DNA of 64,000 bases from Bog-950 sp964631835 (GTDB taxonomy: Bacteria > Bacteroidota > Bacteroidia > Chitinophagales > LD1). The position numbers and the translations under genes are program-made. The notes beneath the pieces are model-generated. The model saw only the letters and a list, made by a program, of their open reading frames with translations. It did not search any database and had not been told where the DNA came from. Location of the stretch: positions 451,171 through 515,170 of the forward strand of contig CAZWAD010000001.1 of assembly GCA_964631835.1 (NCBI GenBank), read 5' to 3'. This document shows, in pieces, positions 9,001 through 15,630 of this stretch. Position 1 is the stretch's first letter; every line of letters starts with the position of its first letter.

Positions 9001-11470
9001 TGCTTCGGTTACATTCAGTATTAAGCCCGAAAACTTACCCAACGCTTACATCACTGCCACGCTCATTAAGCCGCACGAAGAAAGCGACATGCCCCTGACC
9101 GTAGCTCATGGATTCAAATCAATTACAGTGGAAGAAAGCACACGGAAAATTCCGGTGCAGATTTTTGCAGAGAAGATTGTGCGCTCGCGCTCGCACCAGA
9201 AAGTGAAAGTGAAAGCTGCGCCTAATTGCAAGATTACTCTTGCTGCAGTTGACGAAGGCATTCTTCAAATCACCAACTACCAAACACCCGACCCGTACGA
9301 TTTCTTTTATGCAAAGCGTGCACTCGAAGTAAATTCTTTCGACTTGTATCCGCTACTGTTTCCTGAACTGAAAGGAACCTTGTCATCGGTAGGGGGCGAT
9401 GGCTTCGATTTGAGCAAACGCACCAATCCGCTTCAAAACAAACGCGTGAAATTAGTTTCATACTGGAGCGGTATTACCGATGCCAACGGAAACGGGGAGG
9501 CAAACTTTGAGTTTGACATTCCGCAGTTTAGCGGACAGCTGCGACTGATGGTAGTGGCTTACAAAGATGTTGCCTTTGGCAGCGGAGCCATGAACATGAC
9601 GGTAGCCGACCCGGTGGTTATCAGTGCTGCTCTTCCGCGTTTTCTTTCTCCGAAAGATACCGTGATTATGCCGGTAACTATTTCGAACACCACAAAAAAT
9701 TCAACCAACGCAACCGCTACGGTAAAACTCTCCGGTCCGCTGAAAATGGTGGGAAGCAACTCGCAATCGCTTACGCTGAAAGCCAATGCGGAGGGCAGAG
9801 CCGTGTTTCAGATTGTGGCGGAGCCGAAGGTGGATGTGGCAAAAGTTACCGTGGAGGTCAACGCGCTCAACGAAAAGTTTGTGGACGAAACCGACATCAC
9901 GGTTCGTCCGCCTGCCTCGCTGCAAAAAATAACCGATGCCGGTTCTATTGCAGCCGGGGGCTCAAAGACAGTGACATTCGCGCTGGATAAATTTATTCCC
10001 TCGAGTGCCGACTACCAGCTTGTTGTCAGCAAAAACCCGGCATTGGAAATTGCCGACCAAATGTACCAGCTCGTTACTTATCCGTACGGCTGCACCGAGC
10101 AAACCGTGAGTGCGGCTTTCCCGCAATTGTATTTCGGTGATTTGGCAGATTTAATCCGCTTCGATAAAAACGCTAAGGCGAATGCCAACTACAATGTGCA
10201 GGAAGCTATCCGTAAAATAAAACAGCGGCAGTTGTATAATGGTGCCATTACGCTGTGGGATTACGAAGGCAGTGAAAACTGGTGGGCTACGGTTTATGCC
10301 GGACACTTTTTGCTCGAAGCCAAAAAAGCGGGCTTTGATGTGGACCAGAGTTTGCTCGACAACATTTATTCGTACCTCATCAGCAAATTGAGGAACCGCA
10401 CCACCTATACCTACTACTACAACCGCACCATGAAAAAGGAAATTGCTCCCAAGGAAGTGGCGTATGCCCTGTATGTGCTGGCGCTTGCCGGTAAGCCGCA
10501 GGTTTCAACCATGAATTACTACAAGGAAAACACTGCCATGCTCGCGCTCGACAGCAAATACCTGCTGAGCGCTGCGTATGCTATTGCCGGTGACCGCGCC
10601 AAGTTCAGGGAGATGCTGCCCACGAGCTTCACCGGTGAGGTGGCGGTGAAGGAAACCGGTGGCTGCTTTTACAGCGACCTGCGCGATGAAGGAATTGCAC
10701 TCAATGCCATCCTCGAAGTGGACCCGAATAACTCACAAGTGGGAATCATGGCTAAGCATGTAAGCGAAGAAGTGAAGAAACGCTACTACCTGAGTACTCA
10801 GGAGCGTGCATTTGCTTTCCTCGCGCTGGGTAAAATTGCGCGGGTAGCAAACAACACCAACATCAGCGCTTCCATAAAAGTGAATGGTAAAGAGATTGCG
10901 AAGAATGACGGCAGCACCTTAAGACTTACATCCAAACAACTAAGTGGAAGCAGTGTAGATATTGTAACCACCGGTACCGGCAGGTTGTATTATTTCTGGC
11001 AAAGCGAGGGCATTACCAAAGACGGCTCGTTTAAAGAGGAGGACAGCTACCTCAAGGTTCGTAAGAAATTCTTCGACCGGTACGGAAGGCAGATAACTTC
11101 GAATAGCTTTAAGCAAAACGATTTGGTGGTGATTGCCCTTACGCTCGAAAGCAGTTACAGCCGCTACATTGACAATATTGTAATGACCGATATGCTGCCC
11201 GCTGGTTTCGAAATTGAAAACCCGCGCACAAAGGAAATACCCGGCATGAGCTGGATTAAAAACGAAAGCTATCCGCAATACCTCGATGTGCGTGACGACC
11301 GGGTAAACATGTTTGTAGGCGTAGGCAGCCACCCGCAAACGTATTACTACGCTGTGCGCGCGGTATCACCGGGCAACTACATTATGGGACCGGTAATGGC
11401 AGACGCGATGTATAACGGTGAGTACCACTCGTACAACGGTGGCGGTGTGGTAAGGGTGAGTGAGAGGTAG
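6056..11470 (+). CDS. bacterial alpha-2-macroglobulin lipoprotein (YfhM-like)
   Basis: The 1804-residue envelope protein has a lipoprotein signal (LLSAC, Cys20). Alpha-2-macroglobulins trap proteases through a reactive thioester, and bacterial ones are thought to guard the periplasm when the wall is damaged. The sequence shows N-terminal Ig-like MG domains, a Tyr/Asp/Glu-rich insertion near residues 380-405, the MG2-type signature YRPGEKINFSVIARNW (near residue 582), the A2M block FDIPQFSGQLRLMVVAYKD, and the thioester motif GCTEQ with Cys1346 and Gln1349. An alpha-alpha-toroid thioester domain follows, then a C-terminal beta domain. The CxEQ pattern is intact, so the thioester should form. 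The length agrees with YfhM-type proteins (about 1650-1900). The divergent pbpC nearby supports the assignment. Confidence 0.93.
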   Translation: MRIKTSLSLLAAVMLLLSACNKNKVNLLETNAKNEVPSLGNLTFTFDKNLAPDSLLNIWDTTAYVIFSPPIPGRFRWNNANELVFSPESDLSPATSFRAEITDKILRYTKKYSLGKCETLNFHTPYLQVLYANGLWNVNDADAGNAFPQFDLYFNYRVNPDKVKELLSVTLDGTRANASIQTTSVDSKISVTLLGVKPEDKDLKAEIKIEKGLLPEYGTTPTDKAIETSVLITSPFKVIVQNTENEHDGTQGTVKVFMSQSPLADNLSSFISFEPKVKFKAEVTSDGMVITSEDFEVSKSYVLSLKQGLKGRIGGTLKEDYNTNIGFGRLEPEISIVNRKGAYLSLKGAKNIEVKIASVKKVKVTISKIYENNMLAAKRYGYNPNTYSYYSEDEDYESDYDYGYYYRGDGVFGDIIYQKEIDTKNLPRYGNSRLFKFNMEDKLKNFKGIYHIQIQSMDDYWRRSACFISLSDIGLIAKETRDKIFVFANSIQTTESLTGVNVTVIGNNNQVVGSASTDGSGVAVIDLKKKNFSGFKAAMLTARNGNDFNYLPLNITRVETSRFDVGGRRQNVTGIDAFVYSERDIYRPGEKINFSVIARNWKWKTPGEIPLKMKLILPNGKELKTLKKTLNEEGSLETQIELSPSAVTGSYSFEVYSSNDVLLTSKSVMIEEFMPDRIKVSSKLDKKFLKTGDTTTLSINAMNFFGPPASGRNYEVEIQVKERYFSPDKYYKYNFSLANNQTYYNNITREGTLDENGNASETYVVPGEYLNRGLMQADFYTTVFDETGRPVNKHSAIDIYTQDVFYGLGWDGYYYCALNKPVNFPLIALNKDEKPVSATAHVQVIKHEYQTVLARSYEYFRYESQQIDRTIIDKEVTVSGDNTVFTFVPQTPGEYEIRVSKPGTNAFVREHFYSYGYWGRTYGGNFEVNNEGNIDIETDKKSYTTGETAKVLFKAPFNGKMLVTLETDRVLEHQYVNVENRAASVTFSIKPENLPNAYITATLIKPHEESDMPLTVAHGFKSITVEESTRKIPVQIFAEKIVRSRSHQKVKVKAAPNCKITLAAVDEGILQITNYQTPDPYDFFYAKRALEVNSFDLYPLLFPELKGTLSSVGGDGFDLSKRTNPLQNKRVKLVSYWSGITDANGNGEANFEFDIPQFSGQLRLMVVAYKDVAFGSGAMNMTVADPVVISAALPRFLSPKDTVIMPVTISNTTKNSTNATATVKLSGPLKMVGSNSQSLTLKANAEGRAVFQIVAEPKVDVAKVTVEVNALNEKFVDETDITVRPPASLQKITDAGSIAAGGSKTVTFALDKFIPSSADYQLVVSKNPALEIADQMYQLVTYPYGCTEQTVSAAFPQLYFGDLADLIRFDKNAKANANYNVQEAIRKIKQRQLYNGAITLWDYEGSENWWATVYAGHFLLEAKKAGFDVDQSLLDNIYSYLISKLRNRTTYTYYYNRTMKKEIAPKEVAYALYVLALAGKPQVSTMNYYKENTAMLALDSKYLLSAAYAIAGDRAKFREMLPTSFTGEVAVKETGGCFYSDLRDEGIALNAILEVDPNNSQVGIMAKHVSEEVKKRYYLSTQERAFAFLALGKIARVANNTNISASIKVNGKEIAKNDGSTLRLTSKQLSGSSVDIVTTGTGRLYYFWQSEGITKDGSFKEEDSYLKVRKKFFDRYGRQITSNSFKQNDLVVIALTLESSYSRYIDNIVMTDMLPAGFEIENPRTKEIPGMSWIKNESYPQYLDVRDDRVNMFVGVGSHPQTYYYAVRAVSPGNYIMGPVMADAMYNGEYHSYNGGGVVRVSER

Positions 11471-11485
11471 TGAAAAGGCTTCTGA

Positions 11486-11523
11486 AAAGACTTCCGAAGT
11501 TTTTATAAACTTCGGAAGTCTTT
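11486..11523 (+). terminator. intrinsic terminator after the alpha-2-macroglobulin gene
   Basis: Two perfect 17-base arms (11486-11502 and 11507-11523) flank a TTAT loop, 15 bases after the stop codon. The 3' arm ends in TTT but the T run is short. Confidence 0.7.
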
Positions 11524-11533
11524 AAGGGAGGAT

Positions 11534-11564
11534 AAAAAAAGTGGCCGACACCCCTGCCGGCCAC
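11534..11564 (-). terminator. intrinsic terminator on the minus strand
   Basis: On the minus strand the arms GTGGCCG and CGGCCAC enclose a 10-base loop and are followed at once by seven T. It lies about 140 bases beyond the stop of the minus-strand gene at 11704, so it ends either a long 3' UTR or a separate small RNA. Confidence 0.75.
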
Positions 11565-11703
11565 AAACCTCGGTGACCGGCTGCCACGACCAAGTCACCA
11601 TACCTATGATAACACGTTACAAGTGTAAGAAATTTTTTTTAAAAGTAGGGTGTTTAGTTCCACAATGGCAAGCAATAGGAAACCCGGTTACGTACTTAAA
11701 TGC

Positions 11704-12006
11704 TTACTGTTTCTTTCTGCGCAAGTGATATTTTACCTGACTTATTCCGTTTTTAGGATTGAGCAGCGTTTCGGTAACGCTGTAAACTTCCCAACCTTGT
11801 TCTGAAAGTTCGTTTAGCTTTTTCATAGTGCCTTGAATAAAATTGTCACCTTTCTTAAAGTCGAAGACTTGAACTTTATTTTCTTCCCAATACACTAAAC
11901 GGTCCTGGAAATAGAGCATAGCATACTCCCACTTCTCCTGCGCCACTGCGCACATACTTGCTGCCAGCAGCAGCAGGGTCATGATTGTTGTTTTTAAGTT
12001 TTTCAT
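11704..12006 (-). CDS. small secreted DUF4177-like protein
   Basis: The reading frame extends further upstream, but the internal ATG at 12006 gives a clean signal peptide (MKNLKTTIMTLLLLAASM, cleavage after VAQ), so I start there (100 residues). The mature part begins EKWEYAMLYF and contains LNELSEQGWEVYSV and a final YHLRRKK. This 'WEY ... LN.L...GWE' pattern resembles the small DUF4177 family, whose function is unknown. It is monocistronic and flanked by an intrinsic terminator downstream. The assignment to DUF4177 is by pattern only. Confidence 0.65.
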   Translation of the reverse strand: MKNLKTTIMTLLLLAASMCAVAQEKWEYAMLYFQDRLVYWEENKVQVFDFKKGDNFIQGTMKKLNELSEQGWEVYSVTETLLNPKNGISQVKYHLRRKKQ

Positions 12007-12163
12007 GTTGTAGTGTTTTAATGGAATGAAAGTAAACTTTTTCATCACCACCTCCACCTTTTTCGTTTGCGCCTTAGCCCCCGCATTCCTCCCTTCCGAA
12101 GGTTGGGGTCGCAGCTATTAAAAAACTAAAAGCGCAATGTCCCTAATGCTTCGCAAAATAAAT

Positions 12164-12200
12164 GATGCTTCACTCTGCATAGCCTTCGTTCAGTATGACA
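12164..12200. repeat. interspersed GTCAT-CTGA hairpin-type repeat, copy 1
   Basis: Read on the minus strand this holds TGTCATACTGAACGAAGG and, a few bases later, AGTGAAGCATC. It matches the framework of the element at 52789-52815 (TGTCAT-CTGA-CG-AG, then GAAGCATC). It lies just upstream of the sugar nucleotidyltransferase gene. No coding role is apparent. Confidence 0.5.
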
Positions 12201-12226
12201 TAGCCCCGCCCATTCTTCATACTTCT

Positions 12227-12234
12227 TATATTCG
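12227..12234 (+). promoter_or_regulatory. putative -7 box for the nucleotidyltransferase operon
   Basis: TATATTCG followed by CC lies 17 bases before the ATG at 12252. The same box is seen at the same distance before ettA and rhlE. There is no obvious -33 element. Confidence 0.4.
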
Positions 12235-12251
12235 CCTCTTAATATTTTTTC

Positions 12252-13262
12252 ATGCAAGCCATTATTCCCGTTGCGGGAGCAGGAACACGCCTGAGGCCGC
12301 TTACCTACACCCAGCCCAAGGTGCTTATATCGGTGGCGGGCAAGCCCATCTTGTCGTTTATTATTGATGAGCTGGCCGAAAACGGCATCACCAAGTTTGT
12401 TTTCGTGATTGGCTACCTCGGTGAAAAAATAAAAGAGTTTGTCGAAAAAAATTACCCGAACCTCGATGCCACCTTTGTTACGCAGGAGAACCGGCAGGGG
12501 CTTGGCGATGCTGTTTTTCAGGCTAAAGAAGCCATAGACCCCGGCAAGGAACTGGTCATTCACCTGGGCGATACCATTATTGATATTGACATTAAAAAAA
12601 TACTGGCTGAAAAACATTCCACGCTCTGCGTAAAAAAAGTGGAAGACCCGCGCCTGTTCGGAGTGGCGGAAATAGACAAGGAAGGATTTATTAAAGCCGT
12701 AGTCGAAAAACCGGTCATCCCCAAATCGAACATGGCGCTGGTGGGCTTTTATTTTATCCGCGAAACCGCCCGGCTTTTCGATGCGCTGGAATACATCATC
12801 AACCACGCCGTTGCCGGTCAGGAAGAAATTTACCTCACCGATGCACTGATGAACATGATTCAGGACGGGGTAAAGCTGAAAAGCCACAAGATTGAAAGCT
12901 GGTTCGATGTGGGCAAAAAAGACATCCTCCTCGAAACCAACGCCATTCTTCTCAAAAAGCTGGGCGACAAAGCCGGTAACAAAGGTGCGAGCGAAAACTC
13001 CATTATTGTTCCACCGGTTCAAATTGCCAAAGGCGCGCGTATCAGGAACTCCATTATCGGTCCCAATGTTTCTGTAGGCGACAATACCGAAATCAATTTC
13101 TCCATAATTAAAAACTCCATCATCGGCTCGTTCACCAAACTCGAAAATGTAGTGCTGCACAGCTCGCTCATCGGCAGCGACTCTATTATCACCGGTCTGA
13201 GCCAAAGCCTGAACATAGGCGACAATACCGAGATTGATTTAAGAGGAGAAAAGAGTGATTAG
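12252..13262 (+). CDS. sugar-phosphate nucleotidyltransferase (NDP-sugar pyrophosphorylase)
   Basis: This enzyme activates a sugar 1-phosphate with an NTP to make a nucleotide sugar for envelope polysaccharides. The N-terminal Rossmann-like domain carries the signature GAGTRLRPLTYTQPK (residues 8-22) and the metal-binding HLGDTIID (near residue 98). The last 90 residues are hexapeptide-like repeats (GARIRNSIIGPNVSVGDN, SIIKNSIIGS), a left-handed beta-helix. At 336 residues it is longer than RmlA (about 290) and fits the long thymidylyl-, guanylyl- or uridylyltransferase forms, so substrate is not decided. It overlaps the next frame or lies 7 bases from its likelier ATG, and begins a three-gene operon. 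Confidence 0.85.
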   Translation: MQAIIPVAGAGTRLRPLTYTQPKVLISVAGKPILSFIIDELAENGITKFVFVIGYLGEKIKEFVEKNYPNLDATFVTQENRQGLGDAVFQAKEAIDPGKELVIHLGDTIIDIDIKKILAEKHSTLCVKKVEDPRLFGVAEIDKEGFIKAVVEKPVIPKSNMALVGFYFIRETARLFDALEYIINHAVAGQEEIYLTDALMNMIQDGVKLKSHKIESWFDVGKKDILLETNAILLKKLGDKAGNKGASENSIIVPPVQIAKGARIRNSIIGPNVSVGDNTEINFSIIKNSIIGSFTKLENVVLHSSLIGSDSIITGLSQSLNIGDNTEIDLRGEKSD

Positions 13263-13269
13263 CGAAGTG

Positions 13270-14214
13270 ATGAACAGAATCACCCAACTTTTCAATATCC
13301 AGTATCCCATCGTTCAGGCGGGAATGATTTGGTGCAGCGGCTGGGAACTCGCCAGCGCGGTAAGCAATGCAGGCGCTCTTGGAATCATCGGCAGCGGCTC
13401 CATGTATCCCGATATTTTGCGCACTCATATTCAAAAATGCAAAGCCGCCACCGGTAAACCGTTTGCCGTCAACGTCCCCCTGCTCTATCCCGATATCGAC
13501 AAGCACATGGCGATTATTATTGAAGAAGGAGTGAAAATTGTTTTCACCTCAGCAGGTAATCCCAAAACATGGACCAAACATTTGAAAGAACACGGAATTA
13601 AAGTAGTGCATGTAGTGTCGTCATCTAAGTTTGCGAAGAAGGCTGAAGAAGCCGGCTGCGATGCGGTGGTGTGCGAAGGTTTTGAAGCAGGCGGACATAA
13701 CGGGCGCGAAGAAACCACCACCTTTGTTTTAATTCCGCAGGTGCGCGCGGCAACCAATCTTCCATTATTGGCTGCAGGCGGTATAGCCACCGGCAGAGGA
13801 ATGCTGGCCGCCATGGCTCTCGGTGCCGAAGGCGTTCAAATAGGAACCCGCTTTGCCGCCAGCACGGAATCAAGCGGGCACGAGAATTTTAAGCGGGCGA
13901 TAGTAAACACACAGGAAGGCGATACCATGCTTTCCATCAAAAAGATTGTACCGGTTCGGTTGATTAAAAACGATTTCCAGAAAAAAATTCAGGAAGCCGA
14001 AGACCGGGGCGCAACGGTGGAGGAACTGGCGCAGATTTTGGGCCGCGCACGTTCCAAAAAAGGAATGTTCGAGGGCGACCTCAAAGAAGGAGAACTGGAG
14101 ATCGGGCAAATCAGCTCGTTTGTAAAAGAAATAAAACCCGCTGCGGAAATCGTGAAAGAAATCTGGACTGAATTTCTTGCAGCAAAAAATGAAATCGCTA
14201 ATCTTGAGCCCTGA
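13270..14214 (+). CDS. NAD(P)H-dependent flavin oxidoreductase, nitronate monooxygenase/FabK-like
   Basis: This TIM-barrel FMN enzyme belongs to the nitronate monooxygenase (2-nitropropane dioxygenase)/enoyl-ACP reductase II superfamily. Visible signatures are the N-terminal YPIVQAGMIWCSG, the phosphate-binding stretch LLAAGGIATGRG, GAEGVQIGTRFAAS, and the AGGHNG motif holding the usual active-site His. I start at the ATG at 13270 (MNRITQLFNIQYP) rather than an in-frame GTG at 13255, because the family normally opens a few residues before this stretch. This gives 314 residues. The stop codon shares one base with the ATG of serA, so the genes are translationally coupled. The physiological substrate cannot be told from sequence. 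Confidence 0.85.
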   Translation: MNRITQLFNIQYPIVQAGMIWCSGWELASAVSNAGALGIIGSGSMYPDILRTHIQKCKAATGKPFAVNVPLLYPDIDKHMAIIIEEGVKIVFTSAGNPKTWTKHLKEHGIKVVHVVSSSKFAKKAEEAGCDAVVCEGFEAGGHNGREETTTFVLIPQVRAATNLPLLAAGGIATGRGMLAAMALGAEGVQIGTRFAASTESSGHENFKRAIVNTQEGDTMLSIKKIVPVRLIKNDFQKKIQEAEDRGATVEELAQILGRARSKKGMFEGDLKEGELEIGQISSFVKEIKPAAEIVKEIWTEFLAAKNEIANLEP

Positions 14215-15452
14215 TGACAAATAATAAACTTACCTCTTACCCTAAAGATAAAATCAAAATCCTGCTGCTCGAAAACATCAGCGATGTTTCCGTGGAGGAA
14301 TTTAAAGAAGCCGGTTACGCTAACATAAAGAAAATTACCGGTGCGCTGAGCGAAAATGATTTGATGAACGAAGTTAAAGATGTTCATCTGCTCGGTATAA
14401 GAAGCAAAACCCAGGTTACCGAAAAAGTTTTGTCGCGCGCCAATAAACTGCTCGCCATCGGCTGCTATTGTATTGGTGTAAACCAGGTGAGCATGAAAGC
14501 CGCTACCGAAAAAGGAATTGCGGTTTTTAACGCACCCCATGCCAATACCCGGAGTGTGGCTGAATTGGTTATTGGCCTGTCGGTTATGCTTATCCGGAAA
14601 ATTTCGGATAAAAATATAGCCGCTCACAATGGCGTTTGGCTGAAAGATGCCAAAGGAAGTTACGAACTGCGCGGAAAAACTATGGGAATTATCGGTTATG
14701 GAAATATAGGCATGCAGGTAAGTGTTCTTGCCGAAGCCATGGGAATGAATGTGATTTACTATGATGTAGAATCCAAACTACCTCATGGCAATGCGCGGCA
14801 GGCGCGCTCGCTGAAGGAACTCCTGAAGCATTCAAACATTATTACCCTTCATGTTCCCAGCGAAGCCTCCACCAGGAATATGATTAACGCAGATTCGTTA
14901 TCATATATAAAAAAGGGAAGTCTGCTCATCAATCTTTCCCGCGGAGATGTGGTGGATATTGAAGCGCTGAAAAAAGCTGTTGAATCGGGACTTATTTCAG
15001 GCGCTGCCATTGACGTGTTTCCCAAAGAACCCGAAAAGACCGGTGAAAGGTTTTCTTCACCGCTGCAAAATCTTCCGAATGTAATTCTTACGCCCCATAT
15101 AGGCGGCTCAACAGAGGAAGCCCAATTTAATATAGGATTAGATGTTTCTTCCAAATTGCTTAGTTATCTTGAGCGCGGAAGTACAATGGGTTCGCACTCC
15201 GTTCCTCCGCTTACCTTGCCTATGCAGGCAAAAACCCACCGCATTCTTCATATTCATAAAAACGTACCAGGTGTGCTGGGTGAAATAAACTCAAAGCTAT
15301 CTTCTCATAATATCAACATTCTCGGTCAATACTTAAAAACCAATGACGCAATTGGTTATGTTGTGCTCGATGTTGACACCGCCCTTTCTAAAGAGGCCTT
15401 CGCATTATTGAAAGAAGTCAAAAGCACGATTAAGGTAAGAATGCTTTACTGA
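14214..15452 (+). CDS. serA: D-3-phosphoglycerate dehydrogenase
   Basis: This cytosolic NAD enzyme oxidises 3-phosphoglycerate in the first step of serine synthesis. The 412 residues match the E. coli-type (short) SerA. The Rossmann loop GKTMGIIGYGNIGMQV, the catalytic Arg in LINLSRGDVVD, the Glu in the FPKEPE region and the His in LTPHIGGSTEEAQ are all present. A C-terminal ACT domain (HRILHIHKNVPGVLGEIN) suggests feedback control by serine. Its ATG overlaps the stop of the flavoprotein gene. It is the last gene of the operon. Confidence 0.95.
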   Translation: MTNNKLTSYPKDKIKILLLENISDVSVEEFKEAGYANIKKITGALSENDLMNEVKDVHLLGIRSKTQVTEKVLSRANKLLAIGCYCIGVNQVSMKAATEKGIAVFNAPHANTRSVAELVIGLSVMLIRKISDKNIAAHNGVWLKDAKGSYELRGKTMGIIGYGNIGMQVSVLAEAMGMNVIYYDVESKLPHGNARQARSLKELLKHSNIITLHVPSEASTRNMINADSLSYIKKGSLLINLSRGDVVDIEALKKAVESGLISGAAIDVFPKEPEKTGERFSSPLQNLPNVILTPHIGGSTEEAQFNIGLDVSSKLLSYLERGSTMGSHSVPPLTLPMQAKTHRILHIHKNVPGVLGEINSKLSSHNINILGQYLKTNDAIGYVVLDVDTALSKEAFALLKEVKSTIKVRMLY

Positions 15453-15630
15453 TTGATTTTCTCTTTTCGATTTCTTTATATGTGGAAAAAAAAATTTCAG
15501 GACAGTTTTGGTAAATATCAGGTAAAACCTACTTTAGCCACCATTCATAAATTTTATTTGTTCCTGAAATAAATTTTTTGAATTTTAGAAATCGATTATA
15601 AATGTCATTTTTTAACCTAAACCTAATACA

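Noticed and set aside
12126..13205. Long minus-strand open frame opposite the nucleotidyltransferase
   Set aside because: The plus-strand gene has clear family motifs; the antisense frame has none.
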